From assembly GCF_028682175.1 (NCBI RefSeq), contig NZ_JANHKS010000011.1:81577-145576 (forward strand): DNA of 64,000 nt, given 5' to 3'. Below, one piece after another: positions 41,136 through 49,103 of the stretch; position 1 is the first letter of the stretch; every line of letters begins with the position of its first letter. The notes beneath the pieces were generated by a model. That model saw nothing but the letters and a program-made list of their open reading frames with translations. It was not told the DNA's origin and ran no database searches. This DNA is from Pseudomonas putida (GTDB lineage: Bacteria; Pseudomonadota; Gammaproteobacteria; Pseudomonadales; Pseudomonadaceae). The translations under genes were made by a program, and so were the position numbers.

Positions 41136-41708
41136 GTGATAATAAAGCTGCTGGAGACGATAAGTGCAACTTTCATGCTGACAGCGGCGGCTTACGCAGC
41201 CGGTGTTGTTCAGAGTAAAGAACTTTATCGTGAGCTAGGTGTTGAACCTGAGATTATTTCCATCGATCTCCAAAAAGCGCTCTATGATGGCGGACTATTG
41301 GTGTTTTCAGAGTTGGCTCACGATTTTTTTAAGATCGTGCCTTACTTTGTTTTAGTACTTGTGGTATGTGCTATTGCCTGTTTCTTCGTGGTGATAAGGT
41401 CGTGGGTGATTAGTCATGCTTCTGCGATCATGCACTGTTTGTCTGTGTTTGGCTATGTTGTGTTGCTGTGGCTGATTTACGACGTGACAGTTAGCTCGTT
41501 CGCTCAAGGGAGAGATCTGGGGGCAAAACTCGCGGAACACTTGAAGAGCGAGTGCACCGTGACTACCGTGAAGTATGAGGGTGGGAAATCAAAGGGGTTG
41601 TGCGCAATCGGTCGAACGGCAGATCTGCTATGGTTTTACGACCCTAAGTCACGCAATGCTATATCTTTTGGCAAAGACAAAATTATTCAGGTGGTCGGTG
41701 GCGAGTAG
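41136..41708 (+). CDS. Three-helix membrane protein, candidate effector
   Basis: 190 residues starting at GTG 41136 with GAGGGG 8 nt before; the longer frame overlaps the upstream gene heavily and is rejected. Hydrophobic helices at about 5-26, 67-92 and 100-124. A C-terminal soluble domain (about 130-190) has two Cys (KSECTVTTV, KGLCAIG). No family recognised. The 1-bp junction with the PUA-like gene implies co-translation and joint function. Paired sensor and small membrane effector genes are common in abortive-infection systems, which is the basis for the inference. Confidence 0.6.
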   Translation: MIIKLLETISATFMLTAAAYAAGVVQSKELYRELGVEPEIISIDLQKALYDGGLLVFSELAHDFFKIVPYFVLVLVVCAIACFFVVIRSWVISHASAIMHCLSVFGYVVLLWLIYDVTVSSFAQGRDLGAKLAEHLKSECTVTTVKYEGGKSKGLCAIGRTADLLWFYDPKSRNAISFGKDKIIQVVGGE

Positions 41709-42035
41709 ATGGTGTTTGGTTGAATATCAGCTCTCGTTGCCGCTCGCCTTACAAGAAGATTCCTATGAGGGGGGAGCGTTGGTTGGGGTTAAAAAATAAT
41801 GGCGTTTGAGCCAGAGTTATCAAGTGGCGAGCAGCAGCGTCAGCAGGATCGCTCCAAAGGGAACCAAAAATAAGATGATGGCCTACGCACGGACTACCTT
41901 CTTTGGCCGCTTACAAGGCTGTTAGAGAGGCGATCAGGAGCGAGTGTTGCGGCTTGTATTGAGTTGTAATGGCGTTGCTCGTTGGTGCTGTCAGACGCTT
42001 GGTGATACAGCGTTGTGACTGCCTAAACTGAGGAC

Positions 42036-42062
42036 ATGAAAAAGCCCGCGACAGGGCGGGCT
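42036..42062 (-). terminator. Terminator downstream of the serine recombinase
   Basis: Read on the minus strand, AGCCCGC and GCGGGCT form a 7-bp stem followed by TTTTTC. The rest of 41709-42235 shows no supported gene. Confidence 0.75.
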
Positions 42063-42235
42063 GTGTGTTCGTGCTGACGTTGTTGGCCGTTGTGGCTGCT
42101 GTGTCACTTCGGACACTGGTGTGCATGACGGTGTGAGCTGAAACCTTTACAGGACGTGGCCTGTGGAGGTGTTAGACTTCAATCTTCATTCCGGTATACG
42201 CCTACCTAAGGGGGCCGGGGCGAATCTTTCGGGCG

Positions 42236-42805
42236 TCAGGCTTTATTCCAATGACGCTTGACTGTGGCAATGCCAATACCGAGTTCGGCTGCTGCTTGTG
42301 CCTGTGTCATGTCTTCGGCCTTCAGCCTCTGCACTGATGCTGTCGTGTCGGTTGCTTCTGGGCGTCCTAGTTTCTTACCTTCAGCCTTGGCACGGGTCAG
42401 GCCCTGTTGAGTACGCTCGATCAGCAAATCACGTTCAAATTCAGCGACAGCCCCTAACACTTGCATGGTCATCTTACCCGCTGCACTGGTGAGATCTACG
42501 CCACCTAGGGCGAGGCAGTGAACACGGATGCCACCTTCTGCGAGGCGCTCAACAGTCTGACGCACGTCCATGGCATTACGGCCCAAGCGGTCAAGCTTGG
42601 TAACGATCAGTACATCCCCAGACTCCATACGATCCATAAGCTTCTGAAAGCCGGGGCGTTCGCTGGCGGCGATGCTGCCTGAAATGGTTTCCTCGACTAC
42701 GCGGCTCGATTGCACGTCGAAGCCAGCAGCTTTAACTTCCTGCACTTGGTTGGAGGTGAATTGCCCAGCAGTGGAAACACGGCAGTACAGGAAAGTGCGT
42801 GACAT
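42236..42805 (-). CDS. Serine recombinase (resolvase/invertase family)
   Basis: 189 residues. The catalytic domain (about 1-135) has the nucleophile Ser11 in YCRVST, and [17 protein letters not shown] and [20 protein letters not shown]-terminal helix-turn-helix (about 160-186) has [21 protein letters not shown]. This is a full-length resolvase or invertase of the Tn3/Hin type. Repeats of GTATC with a GTATCGTTTAACG direct repeat just upstream (42818-42917) may be its recombination site. It may resolve multimers or invert DNA in the island. A terminator at 42036 ends it. Confidence 0.92.
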   Translation of the reverse strand: MSRTFLYCRVSTAGQFTSNQVQEVKAAGFDVQSSRVVEETISGSIAASERPGFQKLMDRMESGDVLIVTKLDRLGRNAMDVRQTVERLAEGGIRVHCLALGGVDLTSAAGKMTMQVLGAVAEFERDLLIERTQQGLTRAKAEGKKLGRPEATDTTASVQRLKAEDMTQAQAAAELGIGIATVKRHWNKA

Positions 42806-42817
42806 GGCGAAGGCTCC

Positions 42818-42917
42818 GTATCGTTTAACGTGGTATCAGTGTACCAAGGTATCAATAATGTGCGAAGCCTATTTTTATGATGCGGAATACCGCCTGTCTG
42901 GAAGGTATCGTTTAACG
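42818..42917. repeat. Direct repeats upstream of the serine recombinase, possible res site
   Basis: GTATCGTTTAACG occurs at 42818-42830 and 42905-42917. Two further GGTATC units lie between. Spread over about 100 bp directly upstream, as expected of a res-type site. Confidence 0.45.
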
Positions 42918-43013
42918 GTCGTTTTATGATGCTGCATCAGACAACAGCATGCGTCATGGCTTAAGGCTATAGTTAAGCCGCCACGATGGGATGGCATTAA
43001 CGAAGGATTGAAG

Positions 43014-43247
43014 ATGGCACTCTATAAGAATGGAAACGCCTTGACCCACAGTGAGGATGCGGCATTCGACCAAACCCATACTCCGGGTACCTCGGCTCCA
43101 TATGCAGGTATCTACAAGTGCACTGGTTGTGGGGATGAAATCGCTATAGCAGGAGGGCACACCCTTCCACCACAGAACCATCGTCAACATTCAGTTGGGG
43201 CTAGGATCTTGTGGCAACTATTGGTTCATCCGGTGCAACAGAGCTAG
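43014..43247 (+). CDS. Small zinc-ribbon-like protein
   Basis: 77 residues from ATG 43014 with GAAGGA before it. A CTGCG motif (IYKCTGCGDEIAIAGGHTLPPQNH) gives two Cys and nearby His that could bind zinc. It resembles small island-borne proteins often labelled protein L in Pseudomonas, with the same MALYKNG start and PPQNH core; this is from memory of the family, not a search. Function unknown. Followed by a hairpin at 43271. Confidence 0.7.
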   Translation: MALYKNGNALTHSEDAAFDQTHTPGTSAPYAGIYKCTGCGDEIAIAGGHTLPPQNHRQHSVGARILWQLLVHPVQQS

Positions 43248-43270
43248 TCAGATTTGAGATAGGAGTCTTT

Positions 43271-43297
43271 GGCCGTCCATGACCAGATTGGACGGCC
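43271..43297. terminator. Hairpin downstream of the zinc-ribbon gene
   Basis: GGCCGTCCA and TGGACGGCC form a perfect 9-bp stem with a 9-nt loop. The trailing sequence is only weakly T-rich. Confidence 0.5.
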
Positions 43298-43434
43298 TCT
43301 ATTTCGTGAACATCCTTCGTCAGAGATCGTAGGGCTGATGTAGGCGGCTGCTCCGCCACAACAATGCTTGCTGCTTGAGGGTTTGTGAACAACCGGGTCT
43401 GGAGTGGCTTGGTGCGAGATGGGGAACTAGCTCT

Positions 43435-43656
43435 TCAAAGATCGCGGAGCAGGTCAGATAGTGTCATTCCCAAGCCGTCCGCGAGCACCTTGGCTGCTTC
43501 AAGGCTAGGGTTGGCGGCGCCCGTTTCGATACGCGACATGTAGGTACGCATGAATCCGCATTTGTCCGCGAAAGCTTCTTGGCTGATGCCCTGCTGTTTG
43601 CGAAGGTCGCGGATTCTTTGACCGAAAGCTGTTCTGAGTGTCTGGTTTGTCTGCAT
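43435..43656 (-). CDS. XRE (Cro/CI-type) DNA-binding protein
   Basis: 73 residues, one helix-turn-helix domain: FGQRIRDLRKQQGISQEAFADKCGFMRTYMSRIETGAANPSLEAAKVLADGLGMTLSDLL. This is a complete minimal Cro/CI-type repressor. It probably controls island genes; the divergent secreted-protein gene at 43781 is the nearest target. No strong ribosome site precedes the ATG. Confidence 0.88.
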   Translation of the reverse strand: MQTNQTLRTAFGQRIRDLRKQQGISQEAFADKCGFMRTYMSRIETGAANPSLEAAKVLADGLGMTLSDLLRDL

Positions 43657-43780
43657 CCGTGGATGATGGTGGGATGCTGTCTAATCGTGAACACACCAGA
43701 TGGTGACACACCAATCGTTACATTTTGATCGTGTGCTGGCATTATGGCCTCTTTGATACTGAGCCATTTGGGATCGCACG

Positions 43781-44098
43781 ATGAAGACTGTTGCCCGTAT
43801 GCTTTGCCTGTTGCCGCTGATTGCCTCTGCCGCGATGGCTGAAACCTACCCCAAGAAGACCTTGGTTGCTGGTTCGATGGTTTGTTACAAGGCAGGGGAC
43901 TGGACCAAGATGGTGGAAGCGTCGCTTGATCAGGACGAAGATGAGGCCGAACGCTTGATCAGTTCAGGCAAGTGCCGAACGATCTCTACTGCCACCAAAG
44001 TCAACTTCATTGAAGGGCCAAGGGATGGCGACAAATCTGCATTGATCCAGCTCCCCAGCGGCAAAACGGCCATGACAGCCAATGGCTGGTTGCGTTGA
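43781..44098 (+). CDS. Small secreted protein, unknown function
   Basis: 105 residues with a clear signal peptide (about 1-20, ending AMA). The mature part has two Cys (MVCYK, GKCRT) that could form a disulfide, and an acidic run DQDEDEAERL. No family recognised. It sits 62 bp before another small reading frame on the same strand. Confidence 0.65.
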   Translation: MKTVARMLCLLPLIASAAMAETYPKKTLVAGSMVCYKAGDWTKMVEASLDQDEDEAERLISSGKCRTISTATKVNFIEGPRDGDKSALIQLPSGKTAMTANGWLR

Positions 44099-44159
44099 TG
44101 GCTACACCAGAAAGGTGCTGAGCCATGCACACCAACCTGTAATCGAACAAGGACGAATC

Positions 44160-44345
44160 ATGAACGACCGGCTGTACTATCTCACCAGTCAGAAGAAATC
44201 CACCAATCACATTCTGCACCTGCTGCTTTGCATTCCGACTTGCGGACTGTGGTTGTTAGTATGGGGTATGACCATGCGTGCGAATGACTGGCACAATCGC
44301 AAGATTGACAAACAGATCAAACAAATTTTGCAGCGCCAGCGATAG
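44160..44345 (+). CDS. Tiny membrane protein, unknown function
   Basis: 61 residues from ATG 44160 (AAGGA 6 nt before). One hydrophobic helix (about 17-37, NHILHLLLCIPTCGLWLLVW) and a basic C-terminus. Similar short CGLWLLVW membrane proteins occur on Pseudomonas mobile elements; the role is unknown. Likely co-transcribed with the secreted protein gene upstream. Confidence 0.6.
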   Translation: MNDRLYYLTSQKKSTNHILHLLLCIPTCGLWLLVWGMTMRANDWHNRKIDKQIKQILQRQR

Positions 44346-44350
44346 GCGTT

Positions 44351-44369
44351 AGCCCTCGGGAGGAGGGCT
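44351..44369 (+). terminator. Weak terminator-like hairpin
   Basis: AGCCCTC-GGGAG-GAGGGCT just after the tiny membrane protein, followed by a short pyrimidine run. Confidence 0.45.
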
Positions 44370-44441
44370 GAGGTTCTTTCCTCGTCCAACCACCTTGGGT
44401 TGGCTGTAGTCGTAAGTTCGCCTTGCTGGGCGTCTACTACT

Positions 44442-44736
44442 GACCTACGGTCGACTTTTGCACCACTGAAGTTTCACTCTGTACGTGAGTACAGATGATT
44501 ACCCAAATCAACACAAACACCTACACACCAAACCAGATGAGCTTGCCGCTCTGGATTGTATGGTGCAGAGAGGATCAACGGAGTTGAGAGGATGGCTCCG
44601 TGTCGCAACGACACAGGTTGATACACCTATCACTTTTTTGGGGAATTGATTGTCATCAATGGTATTCCCCAATAACACTTCAGCTGATTGAGCTACGACC
44701 TCCGGTCGAGGTGTATCAAGCTTAGACCTGTCGGTC
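44442..44736. repeat. Block of nested inverted repeats in the island
   Basis: Three GACC-N3/4-GGTC hairpins at 44442, 44697 and 44725; the first two share GACCT-A/C-CGGTCGA. TTGATACACCT (44618) and its exact inverse AGGTGTATCAA (44709-44719) enclose a hairpin of TTGGGGAAT (44638) and ATTCCCCAA (44664-44672). GTGTCG-CAA-CGACAC lies near 44600. No coding sequence is supported in 44346-44792. Confidence 0.6.
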
Positions 44737-44792
44737 TGAGAGTTGCCTTCATAGTGCGAATGCTTCACTTCTCATATCCGAGCGTAATTAAA

Positions 44793-45512
44793 TCACGCCA
44801 GTCCTTGCAGCAGCCCAGCATTGTCTTGGCGGTACGAGTCAGCAAAATCCACTTCAAACTGTATCTGCTGGAGTACCGTGGGATTGCGTTCGAGGTATAC
44901 CGCCATTCCGGCGATGGCGAAGCGAGCACACTGGCAGATCCTCCGTGCTTGTTGGTCGCTCATCGTGCGTAAACCCTCGAGACGAATCACGGTCTTTACA
45001 ATCTCAGTGCTGATCTCATCAAGCATGCAAGCCCGCAGAACATGGGAGGGGCTGGCATTCATTTTCCCATTGCTGTCTTTGCCTACCGTCATGCAGGCGC
45101 CATAAACGTAATCATCAATCCAGCCGAGGCGTTCAGCATGGGCCACCTTGAAGTGGCGAGCGTACGGATTTGGCGTTACCTTGGGCTTTGGCCCACGTTT
45201 ACTGCGTTGTGCATCGAGGTCAACAACGCCTACCGGCAGAGGCTCTGATTCCGTCTCGGTGATGTTCGGGCGTGGAGCAGGATCAAGCTCGTAGCTCAGG
45301 TGAGCCGTTCGTGTCATGCCAACCTGAGGTAGTTCGTATTCGTACGGAGTCGGGACAAGATCGTTAGTGGTGTAGCTGCCCAATACTTCGCCAGTCGCTT
45401 TGTCGACGACGAAGCTGTCAACGTTAGTGGTGCGGACCTTCGTCAGTTTTTGGCGAATGTCGCTCGCGGGTGTAGCGGTGGGAATTACTTTATTGCGGGC
45501 GAGTGTATTCAT
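44793..45512 (-). CDS. Unknown island protein (239 aa)
   Basis: 239 residues, soluble, with GGAGA before the ATG. The N-terminal half contains VDSFVVDKATGEVLGSY and a basic patch KRGPKPKVTPNPYARHFK that could contact nucleic acid. The C-terminal half is helical (SHVLRACMLDEISTEIVKTVIRLEGLRTMSDQQARRICQCARFAIAGMAVYLERNP). No family recognised. It lies immediately beside the inverted-repeat block, so a replication, transfer or regulatory protein acting there is conceivable. Confidence 0.65.
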   Translation of the reverse strand: MNTLARNKVIPTATPASDIRQKLTKVRTTNVDSFVVDKATGEVLGSYTTNDLVPTPYEYELPQVGMTRTAHLSYELDPAPRPNITETESEPLPVGVVDLDAQRSKRGPKPKVTPNPYARHFKVAHAERLGWIDDYVYGACMTVGKDSNGKMNASPSHVLRACMLDEISTEIVKTVIRLEGLRTMSDQQARRICQCARFAIAGMAVYLERNPTVLQQIQFEVDFADSYRQDNAGLLQGLA

Positions 45513-45592
45513 TGTGGTTCTCCTTTATCAGTTCATTACATAGGCAGTTCCTCTCGGGTTGTGCCGGTTTGGTTTGGTAAATCACAGGCGTG

Positions 45593-45640
45593 AAAAAGCC
45601 TCCTTGCAAGGCACCGATTCGGTGGTCGCGACGGAGGCTT
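45593..45640 (-). terminator. Terminator downstream of the integrase
   Basis: On the minus strand, AAGCCTCC and GGAGGCTT form an 8-bp outer stem with an inner CACCG/CGGTG stem, ending in TTTTTC. It lies about 250 bp after the integrase stop; no gene is seen in 45513-45887. Confidence 0.75.
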
Positions 45641-45887
45641 CTAAATGTCTGTCTACCTGCTGGGTAGGCGGCGGATTATACACGATTTCGATGATCGGTC
45701 AAGATCAGCTATTGACTTTTGCGACGGTCCGTTTTCAAAAAAAACTGTTTTCCAAAGCGGAGAACGCGCATCGCTTAATCCAGACCACCCGTTCGCCCCG
45801 TAAACACTAGGTTTGGCGTGCAAGTTGAACCGGTGGCACTGGTTGGGAGCGAGTGTTTAATCGAGGTTTCCTGAAGGTTATTCGGGG

Positions 45888-47180
45888 TTATTGAAGGTGC
45901 CCTAGCGCCTCGACCATAGCCTTCAATGGCGTCCTACTACCGTAGATACCAAAGGTCACGGAGCTGTCTTCATGGCCCACCATCCGCTTGATAAGTGAGT
46001 CCTGCACGCCAGCATCACGCAGGTCATCGATGAAGGTGTGACGGAAGCTGTGGAACGTTTTGCGTGGGTCGGTGATGCCTAGTTTCACTTTATAGCGGCC
46101 AAACCACTTCGATGGTGCATGACCAAGCTTTCCTCTCACGGCCTCCAGTTCGGGGAACAGATGATCAGCCCCAGCTCTTCTTGCCGACTCAGCGAACTGC
46201 AACAATCCCAGCTCAATCAATGAAGGATGTAGGGGAAGCACTCGGCGGCTGCTGGCGTTTTTAAGGTTCTGGCCTTCACGGCTGTCATCAATGCGGATGC
46301 ACTGGATGCCCTGATGTTCTATGAGATCATCGACACGCAACTGGCACAGCTCTTCCAGTCGTGCCCCGGTGACTCGCCCAAGGAGAGGCAGCCAATAGCG
46401 CCACGGATGCTTCCGGGCTTCTTTTCGAAGGGCATCATGGTTCAGCAGAGTTACAAGGTCGTGGCGATCAAAGGATAGTCGTGCATCCTTCGCTGATCCC
46501 GTCATTACCTTCATACCCGCCAATGGGTTGTCAGAAGTATACCCGTTCGCCTTGCACCAATTCATGAAGGAGGTGAGCTTGCGCAGACGGTTGTTCACTG
46601 TGACCGCAGTGATGGTCTTGTAGGTGCTTCCCGACTCAACCACCTGTTTCAGCGTCTTTCCCTTGAACTCTGGGCGTAAGCCGAAGTACTGCGGGCATAA
46701 GCTTAGCCGCTCCTTTAGTAGACGAGCTTGATGCACATCGAAGGCTTTGGCGGGCATGTCACCCATAAGCTCAAGCAAGTGAGATAACGCCCGCTCGACT
46801 TCCTCTGTGCTGACTTGTCGCCATGTGCCTCCGCGTTTTCCTTCTTCTACATACAGCTTGGAAAGCGCCGCGAGGGTGGGGCTGTCGCTATGCCGTTTAG
46901 CTGTAATCGGTGTGGCAGTCTTTGGAGCGGTTTGGAGGGAGGGCGTGGGTGCTGAGTCCCGCCACTGTGAACACAGTGTACGAAGCGTCTGTAGGTCTGT
47001 TAGAGGGTGTTCGCTGAGGTGGTGATGTAGCCGCTGAACCAGTGAGGTGGCAAAAAACAAGGCGCTCTGACGATGCCGAATGTTCAAGCTCAAACGCAAA
47101 GTGTTACATCTCGGAAAGAGGTGCTTTGGCAGCTTGAGATTCAGGTAGTAGAGCGCCCCGCGCTTGATTATGTAGGCCAT
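45888..47180 (-). CDS. Tyrosine integrase of the island
   Basis: 430 residues from ATG 47180 (MAYIIKRGALYYLNLKLPK). The longer frame runs into the SRP repeat and is rejected. N-terminal DUF6538-like segment, core-binding domain (about 95-250) and catalytic domain with Arg in GRVTGARLEELCQL, HSFRH, GHEDSS and Tyr in FGIYGSRTP. It would integrate and excise the island at the 4.5S RNA gene. Three TGTGACA repeats cover its leader, with no clear ribosome site, so binding there may also control its own expression. Confidence 0.93.
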   Translation of the reverse strand: MAYIIKRGALYYLNLKLPKHLFPRCNTLRLSLNIRHRQSALFFATSLVQRLHHHLSEHPLTDLQTLRTLCSQWRDSAPTPSLQTAPKTATPITAKRHSDSPTLAALSKLYVEEGKRGGTWRQVSTEEVERALSHLLELMGDMPAKAFDVHQARLLKERLSLCPQYFGLRPEFKGKTLKQVVESGSTYKTITAVTVNNRLRKLTSFMNWCKANGYTSDNPLAGMKVMTGSAKDARLSFDRHDLVTLLNHDALRKEARKHPWRYWLPLLGRVTGARLEELCQLRVDDLIEHQGIQCIRIDDSREGQNLKNASSRRVLPLHPSLIELGLLQFAESARRAGADHLFPELEAVRGKLGHAPSKWFGRYKVKLGITDPRKTFHSFRHTFIDDLRDAGVQDSLIKRMVGHEDSSVTFGIYGSRTPLKAMVEALGHLQ

Positions 47181-47183
47181 GGG

Positions 47184-47216
47184 TGTGACACCAAAGTGTG
47201 ACAGCAAAGTGTGACA
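47184..47216. repeat. Three tandem TGTGACA sites, probable integrase arm sites
   Basis: TGTGACA at 47184, 47197 and 47210, an exact 13-bp period with CAAAG between the copies. A fourth copy lies at 39533 near the other end. Confidence 0.6.
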
Positions 47217-47294
47217 ATGCTGGCTACACCCCGGAGTTTTGACCGCCCGTGCTGAGTGTTCGCACGGCAAAGATGTTTCACCCTGACCAGCCTG

Positions 47295-47420
47295 AAACCC
47301 TTGCCCCATAAGACCCGCAACGATTACCGAGCGTGCTTGCATGCCACATGGTCAGGCCCGGAAGGGAGCAGCCACAGCGGGAACATTGTGTGCCGGGGTG
47401 TGGCTGGTGGGGTTGCCTCC
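47295..47420 (+). ncRNA. Second SRP-RNA-like sequence (right copy)
   Basis: Contains the SRP core (CCC-GGAA-GGG hairpin, AGCAGCC and the 46-bp shared segment) and a 5' arm GCCCCATAAGACCCGC that pairs with its 3' arm at about 13 of 16 positions. Compared with the left copy it has a roughly 15-nt insertion between CGATTACC and TGGTCAG (an extra GCGTGC/GCATGC hairpin). I see no promoter within 80 bp. It may be a carried or displaced, possibly silent, 4.5S gene. Exact ends are uncertain. Confidence 0.6.
47367..47412 (+). repeat. Right attachment repeat of the island (46 bp)
   Basis: Exact copy of 39428-39473, ending at GGGG before TTGCC. Confidence 0.85.
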
Positions 47421-47553
47421 ATTTCAAACCTTGCTTTTCTCGCAGGTTTCAATCAAATCCTTCTGTTCTCGCATTCAGGACTAACCGTCTTGAAGGTCTT
47501 CGCATGCCTCCAGCCCCTGTCCGCACAGAAGCCGGAGACACTCTCGCCATCAC

Positions 47554-47907
47554 TCACCAACGCCCATCCCGACGATGATCCCACCCACGATCATGCCCCC
47601 GGCGCCATCCACCGTCGTAATACCCATGAGGCCGTGGCGGTTCAAACCGGCGGTACACGACCGGCGGCGGTGGCGCGTAGTACACGGGCTGGTAGCGCGG
47701 TACGTAACGCGGCGGCGGTGGCGGTGGGGCGTAGTAGCGCGCCGGGCGGTGATGGTGGTGGGAGTTGCTGGCCACCGTGGCCACGACTGCGCCGATGGCG
47801 GCGCCTGCGATGACGGGCACGATCACGTTGCGATCGCTTGCGTTGGCTGCGCCTGCAGCAATCAGGGTGCCGGTCAGGACAAGGGCTTGGGTCATCTTCG
47901 AAATCAT
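47554..47907 (-). CDS. Exported His/Tyr/Pro-rich protein with glycine-zipper-like segment
   Basis: 117 residues. Signal peptide (about 1-23, ending ANA), then a small hydrophobic Gly/Ala/Val segment (VIVPVIAGAAIGAVVATVASN) and a low-complexity tail rich in His, Pro, Tyr and Arg (HHHHRP, APPPPPPRY). The His run could bind metal. It fits small glycine-zipper-like envelope proteins common in Pseudomonas; the role is unknown. First gene outside the island on the right. Confidence 0.72.
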   Translation of the reverse strand: MISKMTQALVLTGTLIAAGAANASDRNVIVPVIAGAAIGAVVATVASNSHHHHRPARYYAPPPPPPRYVPRYQPVYYAPPPPVVYRRFEPPRPHGYYDGGWRRGHDRGWDHRRDGRW

Positions 47908-48127
47908 GGTGTCTCCTTTGGCGAAAGGTTTGGAATCGCCATGGACGTATCAAACACCGGATTCGTGTAAAGGGAGGTCTAGGGTGGGTAAAGGCTGAGT
48001 AAAGCGTATCTGGATACAAAAGAGCCGCTGCAGAGGTCGATGACCCGTGCTGGCGGGGCTTTGGAGTGTGTCAAAGAATGTAAATACTCTTCGATGGCTG
48101 CCACGAGGAGTGCTGGGCCAAGGCGAT

Positions 48128-48982
48128 TCAGCGCTCCTGATGCCGCCGCCTGGCCCGCTCCAGCCACTGCAAGATGTGCATCGGGTTGCCAATGGGGAAC
48201 AGGTGCAGGCGCAGCGCTTGCAGTTCCGTTGGCTCCATCCGCTCGATCAGGGTATCGAGAAAGCGATCCGGCCCTTGTGGGCTCATCAACGAAGTCAATT
48301 GCCAGCCGTAGTGCTTGAGCAACTGCGCCGAGGTGCTGACGCGACACTGCCGGGCGAAATTCAGAATGCCGGCCATGGTGGCGGGTGCCGGAATGCCGAT
48401 GCGGATCGGGGCATCGATCCCGGCGTCCCGGACCTGTCTGATCCAGTTCATCACTGCCTGGACGTCGAACGAAAGCTGGGTGGTGATTTCAAGCTTGAAA
48501 CCTCGGCTGGCCAAGGCGTCAGTCTTGCGTTTGAGGTAATACCACAGCACTTCATCGGCGATCTTCGGATGGCCCTCGGGGTAGCCCGCGATGCCGACGC
48601 TTTGCAGCCCCAGCCCGTCCAGATAGCCGCCTTCGATCACTTGCAGCGAGTCGGTGAATGGCCCGGCGGAGGTTGCCGGATCGCCGCCCACCAGAAAGAT
48701 AACGTCCACTCGCCCGACGTCGATGGACTGGATCAGATAGCTGCGCAACACCTCGGGCGATATCAGCCGGCGCGCCGAGATGATGGGCCTGGGCCGAAAG
48801 CCTGCGCCATGCAAGCCCGCGACCGCCGCAACCCGTTCGTCAAAGGACTCGTTGCCGATGAACGCGATGTTCACCGCCATGCCCGAAGGTGCCAGATTAC
48901 CCAGGCCACTGAACGCCGCCGCGTCCCGGGCGGTGGTTTCAATCGAGGGGGCGTCGAACAGTGGAAGGCGGGGCGGGTTCAT
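48128..48982 (-). CDS. Methylenetetrahydrofolate reductase-family protein
   Basis: 284 residues with a TIM-barrel MetF-like pattern. The signature GIAGYPEGHP (the FAD/folate-site GYPEKHP of MetF) is near residue 130, followed by FKLEITTQLSFD and RIGIPAPATMAG. It probably handles a folate C1 unit with FAD, but the divergence from canonical MetF and the lack of the usual N-terminal start suggest a paralogue, such as those linked to methyl-group catabolism. No C1 genes are adjacent. Confidence 0.78.
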   Translation of the reverse strand: MNPPRLPLFDAPSIETTARDAAAFSGLGNLAPSGMAVNIAFIGNESFDERVAAVAGLHGAGFRPRPIISARRLISPEVLRSYLIQSIDVGRVDVIFLVGGDPATSAGPFTDSLQVIEGGYLDGLGLQSVGIAGYPEGHPKIADEVLWYYLKRKTDALASRGFKLEITTQLSFDVQAVMNWIRQVRDAGIDAPIRIGIPAPATMAGILNFARQCRVSTSAQLLKHYGWQLTSLMSPQGPDRFLDTLIERMEPTELQALRLHLFPIGNPMHILQWLERARRRHQER

Positions 48983-49103
48983 TGAGTAGCGGCTCGTGGC
49001 GGCGGGGAGGGACGATCCTCTCAGGCTAGACCGGCAGGGGCGGGCGATACAGTGGCAGAAACCGGTTTTGCAGCCGGATCAGTGTCGGACTCGCCGATTG
49101 CCA

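Larger units (their letters stand above)
39428..47412. mobile_element. Integrative genomic island in the 4.5S RNA gene
   Basis: About 8 kb between two 46-bp direct repeats in SRP-RNA sequences. A tyrosine integrase faces inward from the right end. Many genes have lower GC and less biased codon use than the flanks (clearest at 39.5-41.8 kb). Cargo: a two-gene PUA-like/membrane cassette, serine recombinase, zinc-ribbon miniprotein, Cro/CI-type regulator, small secreted and membrane proteins and one unknown protein. No replication, capsid or conjugation genes are seen, so it is a small non-self-transmissible island or satellite. Confidence 0.85.

Noticed and set aside
41911..42126. 71-residue minus-strand frame in the island gap
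   Set aside because: No ribosome site, low-complexity composition, and it overlaps the recombinase terminator.
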